Shown in pieces: positions 45,326 to 55,085 of a stretch of 64,000 bases of DNA. Position 1 is the stretch's first letter, and each line of letters begins with the position of its first letter. The notes below the pieces were generated by a model. It searched no databases, was not told the origin of the DNA, and was given only the letters and a program-made list of their open reading frames with translations. The stretch comes from Catenibacillus scindens (lineage in GTDB: Bacteria; Bacillota; Clostridia; Lachnospirales; Lachnospiraceae). The stretch is taken from assembly GCF_014202115.1 (NCBI RefSeq), contig NZ_JACHFW010000002.1, positions 186,001 through 250,000 of the forward strand, in the 5' to 3' direction. Position numbers and translations under genes: made by a program.

Positions 45326-46062
45326 TGAGCCGCGAACTTCTTGCAAGTCAAAAAAACAACAGTGGAATTTTATTAGACCCCCGGACAAAACTGGCGGTAC
45401 TGATTACCATAGCCGTTTTTATTTTAGGCGGTTCATATGAAGGTATCATGCAGTATTACATCATCGTGCTGGCGGCCATCCCTCTGCTGCTTTTGTTAGC
45501 GGCCAGGAAATGGAAAGGCGCTGTTCTCTATATCCTGATTTTTGGGGGCAGCTTGTGCCTGGAAATGTTTGGCCTGTCCCGCCTGACAGGTATAGCAAAC
45601 TATATCGTAGTAGCCATCGTTGGTATCCTGCTAAGGTTTACGCCCAGTGTGGTTATGGGATATTTCGTTGTGACAACAACAACGGTTAGTGAATTTGTCG
45701 CGGCAATGGAACGGCTCCACCTGCCACAGCAAATCACTATTCCCATGTCCGTGATGTTTCGTTTCTTCCCTACGGTTGCAGAAGAATGGAGCGCCATTGG
45801 GGACGCCATGCGAATGCGTGGTGTCCGCTTTGGCGGCGGAAAAGCCGGCGCGATTTTAGCGTATCGGATTGTTCCCATGATGATCTGCTCCGTCAAAATT
45901 GGTGAGGAACTCTCTCAGGCAGCTCTCACACGGGGCTTGGGCGGCCCTGTGAAGCGGACAAATATCTGTAAGTTGGGCTTTCATGTGCAGGATATTCTTT
46001 TTCTGCTGATCTGCCTCGGTGCCTTCGCAGCACAAATTTATGTGCTGGCTGCAAGGGGGTGA
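45325..46062 (+). CDS. ECF transporter T component (EcfT), cassette 1
   Basis: The protein has 245 residues. Membrane helices are followed by the cytoplasmic coupling helices with the two short R-G motifs: DAMRMRGVRFGG and ALTRGLGGPVKRTN. GILLDPRTKLAVL is the typical N-terminal start. EcfT links the S component to the ATPases. It is overlapped by the S component and followed 4 nt later by EcfA. Confidence 0.93.
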   Translation: MSRELLASQKNNSGILLDPRTKLAVLITIAVFILGGSYEGIMQYYIIVLAAIPLLLLLAARKWKGAVLYILIFGGSLCLEMFGLSRLTGIANYIVVAIVGILLRFTPSVVMGYFVVTTTTVSEFVAAMERLHLPQQITIPMSVMFRFFPTVAEEWSAIGDAMRMRGVRFGGGKAGAILAYRIVPMMICSVKIGEELSQAALTRGLGGPVKRTNICKLGFHVQDILFLLICLGAFAAQIYVLAARG

Positions 46063-46066
46063 TGAA

Positions 46067-47569
46067 GTGATTGAATGTAGGGATGTGTCATTTTCCTATC
46101 CAGCGAGCGGTTTGCCTGACAGTGAAAAGCAGGCGGTCGGCGCTTTGAAACATATTTCCTGCACCATTGAGGACGGTTCTTTTGTCCTGCTTTGCGGAAC
46201 TTCCGGCTGCGGGAAAACAACGATGACCCGTCTGTTCAACGGCCTTATTCCTCATTACCATGAGGGGACTTATACCGGCTCCGTCTATCTGGATGGAAAG
46301 GATACCCGCGACCTGTCACTGTTTGATATTTCTCTAAAAGTCGGTTCTGTATTTCAAAATCCGCGTTCTCAGTTTTTTAATGTGGACACGACCAGCGAAC
46401 TGGCTTTCGGCCCGGAGAACCACGGCATGGCTGAAGATATTGTGCGCGAACGGGTAAAGCGTGTAGCTGCACAGTTAAAGCTGGAGCCGCTGCTTGATAG
46501 AAGTATTTTTTCTTTATCCGGGGGTGAAAAACAAAAAATCGCCTGCGGATCGGCAGCAGCGATTGCCCCGGATGTTTATGTGCTGGATGAACCATCATCC
46601 AACCTTGACACATACGCTATCGCTGATTTTCGGAAGCTTCTCTTTGCTTTGAAATCGCAAGGAATGACCATCATCATCTCTGAACACCGGCTGTACTATC
46701 TGTCTGGCCTCTTTGACCGCGTTCTGTATCTGAAAGACGGAGAAATTGAAGGAGATTATACAGCGGAGGAGTTTTGCCGCCTGTCAGCAAAACAGCGAGA
46801 GGAAATGGGGCTTCGGCCTCTTGAACTTGCAGGGCTTTCAGGAGTTGAAGGGCCGCCGCAGCGAATAAATGAGGCGGTTTGGACGATAAAGAATGTGTCC
46901 TTTGCCTATAAGCATGAGCCGGAAACTTTGCATATAACGGAAACTACTTTCCCATCCGGCAGCGCCACGGCTATTATCGGACATAACGGTGCGGGAAAAT
47001 CCACCTTTGCCCGGTGCCTCTGCGGATTGGAAAAGCACTTCAAGGGGACGGTGCAGGACCGGAGCAAGATTTATTCCAGGAAAGAACGATTGAAACTCTG
47101 CTATATGGTTATGCAGGATGTAAACCATCAGCTTTTTACCGAAAGTGTTCTGGATGAAATTCTGCTCAGTATGGGAACCGAAGATAAGCAAAGAGCAAGA
47201 GAAATCTTAAAGGAGATGGACTTGCTGTCTTATGAGGACTGCCACCCGATGGGGCTGTCAGGCGGCCAGAAGCAGCGTGTGGCAGTTGCCTCTGCGATTG
47301 CTTCGGAGCGCCCTCTGATTTTATTCGATGAGCCAACAAGCGGCCTTGACCTTTTTCACATGAGGCAGGTTGCCAATGTTGTCAATCAAGTGGCAGATAC
47401 CGGGAGAACTGCGCTTGTAGTGACTCATGACCCGGAATTTATTTTACGGTGCTGTAATTATGTCCTTCACTTAGAAAACGGGCAAATTCAGGAAAGTTAT
47501 TCCATAGAAAACAACGATGGCCGAAATCGGCTGCTCAAGTTTTTCCTACAGGATATGGGAACAGGGTAA
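46067..47569 (+). CDS. Fused double-ATPase ECF energizing component (EcfA-EcfA'), cassette 1
   Basis: The protein has 500 residues from a GTG at 46067, preceded by AAGGGGGTG. Two complete nucleotide-binding domains lie in one chain. Domain 1 has Walker A GTSGCGKTT (about 44-52), signature LSGGEKQKIA and VLDEPSSNLD. Domain 2 has GHNGAGKST (about 304-312), LSGGQKQRVAVA and LFDEPTSGLD. Both keep the catalytic residues. It ends cassette 1: no exporter-type ABC genes follow, unlike cassettes 2 and 3. Confidence 0.93.
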   Translation: MIECRDVSFSYPASGLPDSEKQAVGALKHISCTIEDGSFVLLCGTSGCGKTTMTRLFNGLIPHYHEGTYTGSVYLDGKDTRDLSLFDISLKVGSVFQNPRSQFFNVDTTSELAFGPENHGMAEDIVRERVKRVAAQLKLEPLLDRSIFSLSGGEKQKIACGSAAAIAPDVYVLDEPSSNLDTYAIADFRKLLFALKSQGMTIIISEHRLYYLSGLFDRVLYLKDGEIEGDYTAEEFCRLSAKQREEMGLRPLELAGLSGVEGPPQRINEAVWTIKNVSFAYKHEPETLHITETTFPSGSATAIIGHNGAGKSTFARCLCGLEKHFKGTVQDRSKIYSRKERLKLCYMVMQDVNHQLFTESVLDEILLSMGTEDKQRAREILKEMDLLSYEDCHPMGLSGGQKQRVAVASAIASERPLILFDEPTSGLDLFHMRQVANVVNQVADTGRTALVVTHDPEFILRCCNYVLHLENGQIQESYSIENNDGRNRLLKFFLQDMGTG

Positions 47570-47578
47570 CGAATAAGT

Positions 47579-48571
47579 TTAACCTTGCTTTAAATGTATG
47601 GAACGGCGGTATTCCAACGGCGTTTGTCCATATTGCTTTTTGAATACAGCAGCAAACTTACTTTGGTTCATATAGCCCACCTGTTCTGCTACTTCAGATA
47701 CAGACAATTTGGTTGAAGCAAATAATTCAGCAGCTTTTTTTAGCCGTATTTCACGCAGATATACAGAAATGTTTTGACCATAAACGCCACGAAAATAATT
47801 TTTCAGGCTGGTTTCACTGACAGAAAAGCGGGCGGCCAATTCCCATGCTGGATGGTGCTGGCGCAGGTCGGAAGTGATGATTTTTTCCACCTGCTTCGCA
47901 ATATCTACCTGTGTTTCTGTAAAAAATGTACATGCCTGTGAAGGAGGAAGGTTATCAAGATTTTGTAAATATGAAAACAGCGCCAGAGAATAAATCTTCA
48001 TCTGGGTGACAGCAACAGGGTCTGGTAAATCAAAAAGTTCCCAAAGTTTTTTTAAAATGGTTTCTGCTTCTGTAGGGGCCGGGGATATGTAGGTGCTTTC
48101 TTCCGGACAGTAATGCTTTACAATTTGATGAAAGTCAATGCCAAATTCCCGCAGCAGCCATGTGTTTTCATTTGCGATCGTTGTAAGATCAATAAAAAAT
48201 TCCAGCCCTTCATAAATGTGCCGGGGATACTGATATTGACTCTGAGCAAAATGTTCCGTGAAAGACAGATCATTGTCTTTAAGATAAACATAGTTTCCGT
48301 TATTAAGGACAATTTCACAGCGTCCTGTAACACAATAATTGAATAAAAGAGGTCCTGTTGCATTGGAGCCATTTTCATGGAAATCCGGTGCAGGCCATAT
48401 GGGAGAATTAACAAAAATATATGCCAGGTTAAAACCCGGAAAAAGAGAGTAGAAAGTCATGGACCCTTTTCCGGATGTACTCTTGAAAAGAAGTTCTGTA
48501 CTGGTTTCACTGCTTTTTATTGATATACCGGGGATTTCAATACACTTTTTCAGAATATCATCAATTTTCAT
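47579..48571 (-). CDS. AraC-family regulator of cassette 2
   Basis: The protein has 330 residues and is a clear paralogue of the 43554 regulator. It has the same layout with MTFYSLFPGFNLAYIFVNSPIWP, a sensor domain, and the DNA-binding part RFSVSETSLKNYFRGVYG then VAEQVGYMNQSKFAAVFKKQYGQTPLEYRR. It is convergent with EcfA of cassette 1 (9 nt between stops) and divergent from the next S component. Sensing of a siderophore-like ligand is inferred from the YbtA/PchR likeness only. Confidence 0.92.
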   Translation of the reverse strand: MKIDDILKKCIEIPGISIKSSETSTELLFKSTSGKGSMTFYSLFPGFNLAYIFVNSPIWPAPDFHENGSNATGPLLFNYCVTGRCEIVLNNGNYVYLKDNDLSFTEHFAQSQYQYPRHIYEGLEFFIDLTTIANENTWLLREFGIDFHQIVKHYCPEESTYISPAPTEAETILKKLWELFDLPDPVAVTQMKIYSLALFSYLQNLDNLPPSQACTFFTETQVDIAKQVEKIITSDLRQHHPAWELAARFSVSETSLKNYFRGVYGQNISVYLREIRLKKAAELFASTKLSVSEVAEQVGYMNQSKFAAVFKKQYGQTPLEYRRSIHLKQG

Positions 48572-48730
48572 ATGGAACTCCTTTAGTATGAATGAGAATT
48601 GGTTGTCAAAGGCTACTTTTATATTATAGTCTGGCTGGATGATCCGGTCAACGGGAAAACTCGTTGCTGTTTGGAGCCAAAAAGCTGATAGGTCGTAGAG
48701 AAACGTAAGAATATCTGATATTCTGTTTTG

Positions 48731-48748
48731 TGTTAGTGTTATCTAACC
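48731..48748. promoter_or_regulatory. TTAG-N6-CTAA dyad, cassette 2
   Basis: TGTTAG-TGTTAT-CTAACC ends 24 nt upstream of the S-component ATG. It matches the dyads of cassettes 1 and 3 in half-site and spacing. Confidence 0.6.
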
Positions 48749-48772
48749 AGTAAATGAATGGAGGTATTCGTT

Positions 48773-49357
48773 ATGAGCAACAAGTTACAAGCAAAGGACC
48801 TGATTAACTTGGGTCTGTTCACTGTTCTCTACTTCGTGATTGGCTGCTGTGTCGCCATTCCCATTGGGTTTGTCCCCATCTTTCTACCGATCCTCGGTGC
48901 CCTGTGGTCTTTGATTACAGGTATTCCTTTCATGCTGTTCTTGACAAGAGTGAAGAAATTCGGCATGGTTACGATAATGGGGATTTTAAGTGGTTTGCTG
49001 ATGGGGTTGACCGGAATGGGGTTCTGGGGCGTACCCATGGGCGTAATCTTTGGCTTACTGGGGGATTTGATTTTGAAATCTGGTGGTTATAAAAGTGCCA
49101 AAAAGAGCCTGGTTGGTTATGCGGTATTCAGTCTTTGGATGGTTGGTACATACATTCCCATGTATTTCATGGTAGAGGACTCCTGGGCCAGTTTTGCGGC
49201 CAGCTTCGGTGAGGAATACGCTGATCGGGTAATGGCTGTCATGCCTATGTGGAGCATTGTTCTGGTAATCGTCGGAATTTTTGTCTTTGCAATTTTGGGC
49301 GGTCTGTTGGGTAAGGCGCTTCTGAAAAAGCATTTTGCTAAAGCGGGAATTGTGTAA
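48773..49357 (+). CDS. ECF transporter S component (TIGR02185 type), cassette 2
   Basis: The protein has 194 residues. It begins MSNKLQAKDLINLGLFTVLYF and ends GKALLKKHFAKAGIV, as in cassette 1, with the middle clearly diverged. GTRVKKFGMVTIM-type helix boundaries and TGMGFWGVPMGVIFGLLGDLI are shared. ATG 48773 follows GGAGG. It overlaps EcfT by one base (TAATGA). Confidence 0.9.
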   Translation: MSNKLQAKDLINLGLFTVLYFVIGCCVAIPIGFVPIFLPILGALWSLITGIPFMLFLTRVKKFGMVTIMGILSGLLMGLTGMGFWGVPMGVIFGLLGDLILKSGGYKSAKKSLVGYAVFSLWMVGTYIPMYFMVEDSWASFAASFGEEYADRVMAVMPMWSIVLVIVGIFVFAILGGLLGKALLKKHFAKAGIV

Positions 49358-50097
49358 TGAACGGGGTATCATTCTCTGCAACAACCGAAAATAGAAAAGG
49401 GATATTGCTTGACCCTCGCACAAAGCTCGTCCTATTGTTGACGATTACGACACTGATGTTCAGTACCAGCAACGAAGGAATTATGAATATTGTCAAGCCC
49501 TGTTTAAGCCTTGTGCCTTTTGTGTTGATTTTATCGGAGCGTCGTTTCAAAACGGCAGGAAAGTATTTGCTATTATATGTGGCTTGTTTTGTGTTAGAAC
49601 GGATAGCCCTTACAACATTGAGCGGCCTGCTTTCTTTTATTGTGCTTGCGATTACATCTATCATGACACGGTTTGCACCTGGCATCATGACGGGAGCCTA
49701 TTTGATTTCATCGACTTCGGTTAGTGAATTTATCGGCGCAATGGAGCGTATGCACATTACAGAAAAAATCGTCATTCCTATGTCTGTGATTTTCCGCTTT
49801 TTCCCTACAATCAGCGAAGAATATCAGGCAATCCGGGACGCAATGAAAATGCGGAACATCCGTTTTGGCGGAAAAAATCCTTTTCTGATGGTAGAATACA
49901 GGCTTGTTCCATTGATGGTATCCGTTGTGAAGATTGGCGATGAACTATCTGCTGCTGCGTTGACCCGGGGGCTGGGTGCCCCCGTTAGACGCACAAATGT
50001 ATGTCAGATCGGTTTTCATTTTCAAGATGTGGTTGCAATCTTGTTCTGTATCATCTGTTTTGTTTTATTTTTATTGCAGCAGCAAATTGCTTTTTGA
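49357..50097 (+). CDS. ECF transporter T component, cassette 2
   Basis: The protein has 246 residues. The N terminus has KGILLDPRTKLVLLL. The coupling motifs are DAMKMRNIRFGG (the first G of the R-G motif is replaced by N) and ALTRGLGAPVRRTN. The paralogue of cassette 1 is nearest in pattern. It is followed 12 nt later by the ATPase. Confidence 0.92.
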   Translation: MNGVSFSATTENRKGILLDPRTKLVLLLTITTLMFSTSNEGIMNIVKPCLSLVPFVLILSERRFKTAGKYLLLYVACFVLERIALTTLSGLLSFIVLAITSIMTRFAPGIMTGAYLISSTSVSEFIGAMERMHITEKIVIPMSVIFRFFPTISEEYQAIRDAMKMRNIRFGGKNPFLMVEYRLVPLMVSVVKIGDELSAAALTRGLGAPVRRTNVCQIGFHFQDVVAILFCIICFVLFLLQQQIAF

Positions 50098-50109
50098 GGA
50101 GGTGAGCCT

Positions 50110-51582
50110 GTGATACGGATCGACCATGTGACCTTCTCTTATGGAGAAGAAAATGAGAGTGCCGGTGGGGTTCAGGATATAAACCTGAACATAGAAGATG
50201 GCCAATTTATCGTGCTTTGTGGCGAAAGCGGCTGCGGGAAAACGACAATTACCCGACTAATTAACGGACTAATTCCGCACTACTATGAAGGAAAAATGAA
50301 CGGAGAAGTGTGGGTGAACGGGGCAAAGGTTTCGGAGCAGCCCCTTTATGATACTGCGAAAACGGTTGGCAGCGTATTTCAAAATCCACGCTCTCAATTT
50401 TTTAATGTAGATACGACCAGTGAAATTACATTTGGATGTGAAAATCTCGGCCAGCCGGAGCAAAGTATTCGGGAACGATTAGAAAAAACCGTCCGGGATT
50501 TTCGTTTAGAGAAACTGATGGGGCGCAATATTTTCCATCTTTCCGGCGGAGAAAAACAGAAAATCGCCTGTGCCGGTGTATCAATTATGGAACCGGATGT
50601 ACTTGTCATGGATGAACCATCATCCAATCTTGACGCTTCTTCTATTCTTGATTTGAGAGCCACGCTTGCCTTCTGGAAGTCGCAAGGGAAAACGGTTATC
50701 GTATCGGAACACCGACTCTACTATCTGCGCGGCCTTGCAGATCGTTTTATTTATATTACCGCTGGGAAAGTAGAAAAGGATTACTCCGCAGCAGAGTTTG
50801 AGCGCCTGTCGGAGCAGCAGAGAGTCAATTTAGGGCTACGCACCTTTATTCTTGAAGATTTGCTGCCGCCTAAAGCATTGCCGCCGGCCAGAGAACAAAT
50901 GGAACTTCATAACTTTTGCTTTGCATACAAAAATGAACCAGAAACACTTCACATTCGTGAATGTGAAATCCCTGCAAATCGTATCGTAGGTATTATCGGG
51001 AATAATGGAGCCGGGAAATCCACTTTCTCCCGATGTTTCTGCGGTTTGGAAAAGCGTTGTGGTGAAGTTATCTGGAACGGCAGAACTTATCGACCTAAAG
51101 ATAGGTTAAATACTTGTTATATGGTAATGCAGGAAGTCAATCATCAGCTTTTTACGGAAACGGTATTGGATGAAGTTTTAATCAGTATGGAGGAGGAAAA
51201 TCAAGAACAAGCAGAAGAAATCCTTGCCAAGTTAGATTTGATAGGCTTCAAGGACAGACACCCCATGTCCCTTTCCGGCGGCCAAAAACAGCGGGTAGCG
51301 ATTGCCTCGGCAATCGCTTCTAAACGCTCTATCTTATTTTTTGATGAACCGACCAGCGGCCTTGATTATAAGCACATGAAGGAGGTTGCAAATGTCCTGC
51401 GACAAGTCAGGGACACAGGTATTACCGTGTATGTCATTACTCATGATCTTGAGTTAATATTAGACTGTTGTACGGATATTGTCCATTTTGAGAACGGTTC
51501 CATCATTGACCAATTCCAAATGGATGAGGCGGGTCTTGAAAAAATCAGAAACTATTTCATAAAGGGGGTATCTGTAAAATGA
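50110..51582 (+). CDS. Fused double-ATPase EcfA-EcfA', cassette 2
   Basis: The protein has 490 residues. It starts at GTG 50110 after GAGGAGGTGAG. Domain 1: GESGCGKTT, LSGGEKQKIACAG, MDEPSSNLD. Domain 2: GNNGAGKST, LSGGQKQRVAIA, FFDEPTSGLD. Residues before the second signature (MVMQEVNHQLFTETVLDEVL) are shared with cassette 1. The stop overlaps the next ABC gene by 4 nt (ATGA), so the exporter-type genes belong to the same operon. Confidence 0.93.
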   Translation: MIRIDHVTFSYGEENESAGGVQDINLNIEDGQFIVLCGESGCGKTTITRLINGLIPHYYEGKMNGEVWVNGAKVSEQPLYDTAKTVGSVFQNPRSQFFNVDTTSEITFGCENLGQPEQSIRERLEKTVRDFRLEKLMGRNIFHLSGGEKQKIACAGVSIMEPDVLVMDEPSSNLDASSILDLRATLAFWKSQGKTVIVSEHRLYYLRGLADRFIYITAGKVEKDYSAAEFERLSEQQRVNLGLRTFILEDLLPPKALPPAREQMELHNFCFAYKNEPETLHIRECEIPANRIVGIIGNNGAGKSTFSRCFCGLEKRCGEVIWNGRTYRPKDRLNTCYMVMQEVNHQLFTETVLDEVLISMEEENQEQAEEILAKLDLIGFKDRHPMSLSGGQKQRVAIASAIASKRSILFFDEPTSGLDYKHMKEVANVLRQVRDTGITVYVITHDLELILDCCTDIVHFENGSIIDQFQMDEAGLEKIRNYFIKGVSVK

Positions 51583-53324
51583 AAGAAGAAAAGAAAGAGT
51601 CACCCATAGGTGTCTTATGGGGATGGGGCAAACCCTATCACAGGAAATTCATCGGCAGCATTGCTCTTGCGGTATTAGGCGTAGCCTGCCAGATGGTGCC
51701 TTATTTCTGTGTAGCTCATATTGTTACGCTGATGTTGTCCGGGGATCAGAATTTTTCGCACTATACAGCAGCTTGTGTTATTGCGCTTTGCGGTTATTTG
51801 GGAAAAGTCATATTCTCAAATCTTTCCACAACAATTTCTCACACAGCGACCTATTACACGCTGCGCGATCTACGGGAGAATATCACCACCAAACTGGCCC
51901 GCGTCCCGATGGGGACGATTTTAGATACGACCTCCGGCCAGTACAAAACGACGATTGTTGACCGGGTAGAAGGGATGGAGCCAACCTTCGCGCACCTGAT
52001 TCCGGAAATGACTGCAAATGTGCTGGTGCCTTTGGTGATTATCGTATATCTGTTCGTCATGGACTGGCGCATGGCTCTCCTGTCCCTTGTCACGCTGGTG
52101 GTGGGCCTTGCTGTTATGTCCGCTGGCATGAAGAACTATCCCGTCAAATGGGAGGGCGCGGTCAAAGCGGGAAAGCAGATGGCAAACGCCATTGTAGAGT
52201 ACATTGGTGGGATTGAGGTAGTCAAAGCGTTTAGTCAATCCGCCGGTTCCTACAAAAAATATTCTGACGCAGTAAACTATAACGCTAACTACTATGTGGA
52301 CTGGATGAGAGAAAACCAGAAAACCATGAGCGCCTACAACGCCATTCTGCCCTCGGTGCTGATTTGTGTGCTACCCTGCGGCTTCGCGTTCTGGCTCTCC
52401 GGCAGCCTGGAACTTTCCGCCTTCCTGTCTATCGTAATTTTTTCGCTGGGACTGATTGGACCGATTATCGCGGCCTTTACCTTTACGGACGATTTGGCCG
52501 TATTGGGGACAAATGTGGAAGAAATCAGCCAGCTTTTGAACGCTGAAGAATTGAACCATAAGGATACGCCGGTCAAGCTGGCAGACACCGGCATTTCTCT
52601 TAGGTCTGTGTCTTTTTCCTATGACGGGACAACAGAGGTTTTGCATGATGTGAACCTTGTCATTCGCCCCGGAACCATGACCGCCCTTGTGGGGCCGTCC
52701 GGCTCCGGTAAATCCACGGTGGCAAAACTGATTGCCGGGTATTGGGATGTTACATCCGGCAGCATTACCCTCGGAGGTTATGAATTGAAAGATATTCCGC
52801 TGTCCGAAATTTCAGACCAGATTTCCTATGTGTCCCAGGACAACTATCTTTTTAACCGCAGTATCAGGGAAAACATCCGTATGGGAAAGCCCAGCGCCAC
52901 AGACGCGGAGGTAGAACAGGCCGCCAAACAAAGCGGTTGCGATACCTTTATCCGCAAGCTGGACAATGGCTATGATACGATTGTCGGCAGCGCCGGTTCC
53001 CACCTTTCCGGCGGGGAGCGCCAGCGTATTGCCATCGCCCGCGCCATGCTGAAAAATGCGCCGGTTGTCATTTTAGACGAGGCAACAGCCTACATTGACC
53101 CCGAGAACGAGGCGCTGGTACAGAAAGCCATTTCCGCTTTAACTGTCGGCAAGACCCTGATTGTGATTGCACACCGACTGTCTACCATTGTTGGCGCGGA
53201 CAACATCGTTGTTGTGAAGGATGGAACCGTCCACGCACAGGGGACGCATGAGAAACTGTTGGAAATCTGCCCCCTCTACCGGGATATGTGGCAGGCGCAT
53301 ATCGGCGCGAAAGACCAGATGTAA
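51579..53324 (+). CDS. Exporter-fold ABC half-transporter A, cassette 2 (YbtP/IrtA-like)
   Basis: The protein has 581 residues: six membrane helices (about 20-320), then an ATPase with Walker A GPSGSGKST (from about 371), signature LSGGERQRIAIARAM and Walker B VVILDEATAYIDPENE. Fold and D-loop pattern resemble the YbtPQ/IrtAB group, which are exporter-shaped but import metal-siderophores; this is a family likeness, not proof. No siderophore-reductase domain is fused. It forms a pair with the following gene, 14 nt away. Confidence 0.88.
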   Translation: MKEEKKESPIGVLWGWGKPYHRKFIGSIALAVLGVACQMVPYFCVAHIVTLMLSGDQNFSHYTAACVIALCGYLGKVIFSNLSTTISHTATYYTLRDLRENITTKLARVPMGTILDTTSGQYKTTIVDRVEGMEPTFAHLIPEMTANVLVPLVIIVYLFVMDWRMALLSLVTLVVGLAVMSAGMKNYPVKWEGAVKAGKQMANAIVEYIGGIEVVKAFSQSAGSYKKYSDAVNYNANYYVDWMRENQKTMSAYNAILPSVLICVLPCGFAFWLSGSLELSAFLSIVIFSLGLIGPIIAAFTFTDDLAVLGTNVEEISQLLNAEELNHKDTPVKLADTGISLRSVSFSYDGTTEVLHDVNLVIRPGTMTALVGPSGSGKSTVAKLIAGYWDVTSGSITLGGYELKDIPLSEISDQISYVSQDNYLFNRSIRENIRMGKPSATDAEVEQAAKQSGCDTFIRKLDNGYDTIVGSAGSHLSGGERQRIAIARAMLKNAPVVILDEATAYIDPENEALVQKAISALTVGKTLIVIAHRLSTIVGADNIVVVKDGTVHAQGTHEKLLEICPLYRDMWQAHIGAKDQM

Positions 53325-53338
53325 GGGGGCGTTGTCAG

Positions 53339-55075
53339 ATGTATGGAACATTGAAAAAAATCTTTGCTTTTGCAGGCAGCAAAAAGGGGCTTTTGAAAAA
53401 ATCCCTGTTGTTTGCGTTCCTGTCCGGGCTGTTTTCAGCCATGCAGTTTGCCGCCCTCTTTGTAGTGATCGGTGCGCTGGTATCTGACAACCGGGACGGA
53501 AAGTTTATCTGGATTTCGTTGGGAATTATGGCGGTATCCCTCATCGGGCGTATCATCACGACCTACTTTTCCACGATGGAGCAAACGGAAACCGGCTATT
53601 GCATGGTAGCGGAAAAGCGTATCCACATCGGAGATCGGCTGCGCTATATCCCGATGGGCTACTTCAACAAGAATAGTATCGGGAACATTACCGCCATTGT
53701 CACAACGACTTTGGGCGATGTAGAGAACTCGGCGGCTCGTGTCCTGGTGTCTGTACTGGGCGGATTTTTCAACTCGGTGGCTCTTGTCATTGTCCTGCTG
53801 ATATTCGACTGGCGGATCGGGCTTGTGGCTGCTGTCGGTGTCCTTCTTTATCTTGCAGCGGCGGAACTGGCCCTCCGCAAGTCTGCGGCCCTAAGCTCGG
53901 TGCGCCAGCACACGCAGGAGTCCCTTGTGGAGTCCGTGTTGGAGTACATTCAGGGCATGGGGATTGTCAAAGCATTTGGCCTTGAACGGGACAGCACACA
54001 ATCCATTGGAAACGCTATTCAGGCAAGCTGCCGGGATAACCTGAAACTGACAAAAGCCAGCGTTCCCTATGACGCTATCAAGCAAGTGGTTGTCCGGGTG
54101 TTCAGCGTCCTGCTGTTGCTGGCCTCAGTCTGGTTCTGGCTGGATGGCTCTTTGCCGCTGGCCTACGGCCTGATTTTGGTAATCGCTTCTTTTATGGTGT
54201 TCAACGATTTGGAGAACGCCGGGAATATGGCCTCTCTGCTGCAAATGCTGGCGGCCTCGATGGATACGGCAAACTCCATTGATGACACGCCGATGATGGA
54301 CGAGAAAGGCACTGACATTACGCCGAAGTCCAGCGAAATCGTGTTTGACAAGGTGGATTTTTCCTACGCAGACCGCAAGATATTGGATCAGGTCAGCTTT
54401 ACCATTCCCGAAAAAACGACTACGGCCATTGTAGGCCCTTCCGGGGCAGGTAAGACAACGATGTGCAACCTGATTGCCCGCTTTTGGGATGTGAACGCCG
54501 GGAAGATTACCATAGGCGGTACGGATGTACGGGATTTCAAACTGGACAGCCTGATGAAGAATATCTCGATGGTGTTTCAGAGCGTGTACCTCTTTGCAGA
54601 TACGATTGAGAACAATATCAAGTTTGGCTGCCCGGACGCTACCCATGAGCAGGTGGTTGAGGCGGCGAAAAAGGCTTGCTGCCATGACTTTATTTCCGCT
54701 CTGCCGGAAGGTTATGATACTGTGATTGGCGAGGGCGGCGGCACCTTGTCCGGCGGTGAGAAACAGCGTATTTCCATCGCCCGCGCTATGCTGAAAAATG
54801 CGCCCATCATCATTTTGGACGAGGCAACAAGCAGCGTTGACTCGGAGAATGAGGATGAATTGCAGCGGGCTATCGAGGCATTGACCCATGACAAAACGAT
54901 TATTATGATTGCCCATCGGCTGAAAACCGTTCGGAACGCCGACCAGATCCTTGTGTTAAACAATGCTCACATTGTCCAGTGCGGCACTCATGCAGAGCTG
55001 ATCCAGCAGAAAGGCTTATATGCTGACTTTGTATCGGCCAGACAGGAGGCCATCGGCTGGAAATTGGTTCAGTAA
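53339..55075 (+). CDS. Exporter-fold ABC half-transporter B, cassette 2 (YbtQ/IrtB-like)
   Basis: The protein has 578 residues from the ATG at 53339, which follows AAGGGGG; the upstream frame overlaps the previous gene without homology. It begins MYGTLKKIFAFAGSKKG, then six membrane helices and an ATPase with GPSGAGKTT (about 366), LSGGEKQRISIARAM and IIILDEATSSVDSENE. It likely forms a heterodimer with the product of 51579. The DtxR gene follows 10 nt later. Confidence 0.88.
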   Translation: MYGTLKKIFAFAGSKKGLLKKSLLFAFLSGLFSAMQFAALFVVIGALVSDNRDGKFIWISLGIMAVSLIGRIITTYFSTMEQTETGYCMVAEKRIHIGDRLRYIPMGYFNKNSIGNITAIVTTTLGDVENSAARVLVSVLGGFFNSVALVIVLLIFDWRIGLVAAVGVLLYLAAAELALRKSAALSSVRQHTQESLVESVLEYIQGMGIVKAFGLERDSTQSIGNAIQASCRDNLKLTKASVPYDAIKQVVVRVFSVLLLLASVWFWLDGSLPLAYGLILVIASFMVFNDLENAGNMASLLQMLAASMDTANSIDDTPMMDEKGTDITPKSSEIVFDKVDFSYADRKILDQVSFTIPEKTTTAIVGPSGAGKTTMCNLIARFWDVNAGKITIGGTDVRDFKLDSLMKNISMVFQSVYLFADTIENNIKFGCPDATHEQVVEAAKKACCHDFISALPEGYDTVIGEGGGTLSGGEKQRISIARAMLKNAPIIILDEATSSVDSENEDELQRAIEALTHDKTIIMIAHRLKTVRNADQILVLNNAHIVQCGTHAELIQQKGLYADFVSARQEAIGWKLVQ

Positions 55076-55085
55076 AGGGGGCTTT

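Noticed and set aside
51579-55075. Multidrug or bacteriocin exporter pair
   Set aside because: No precursor peptide, peptidase domain or MarR/TetR partner; co-transcription with ECF genes and DtxR argues for nutrient or metal handling. Kept as an alternative only.
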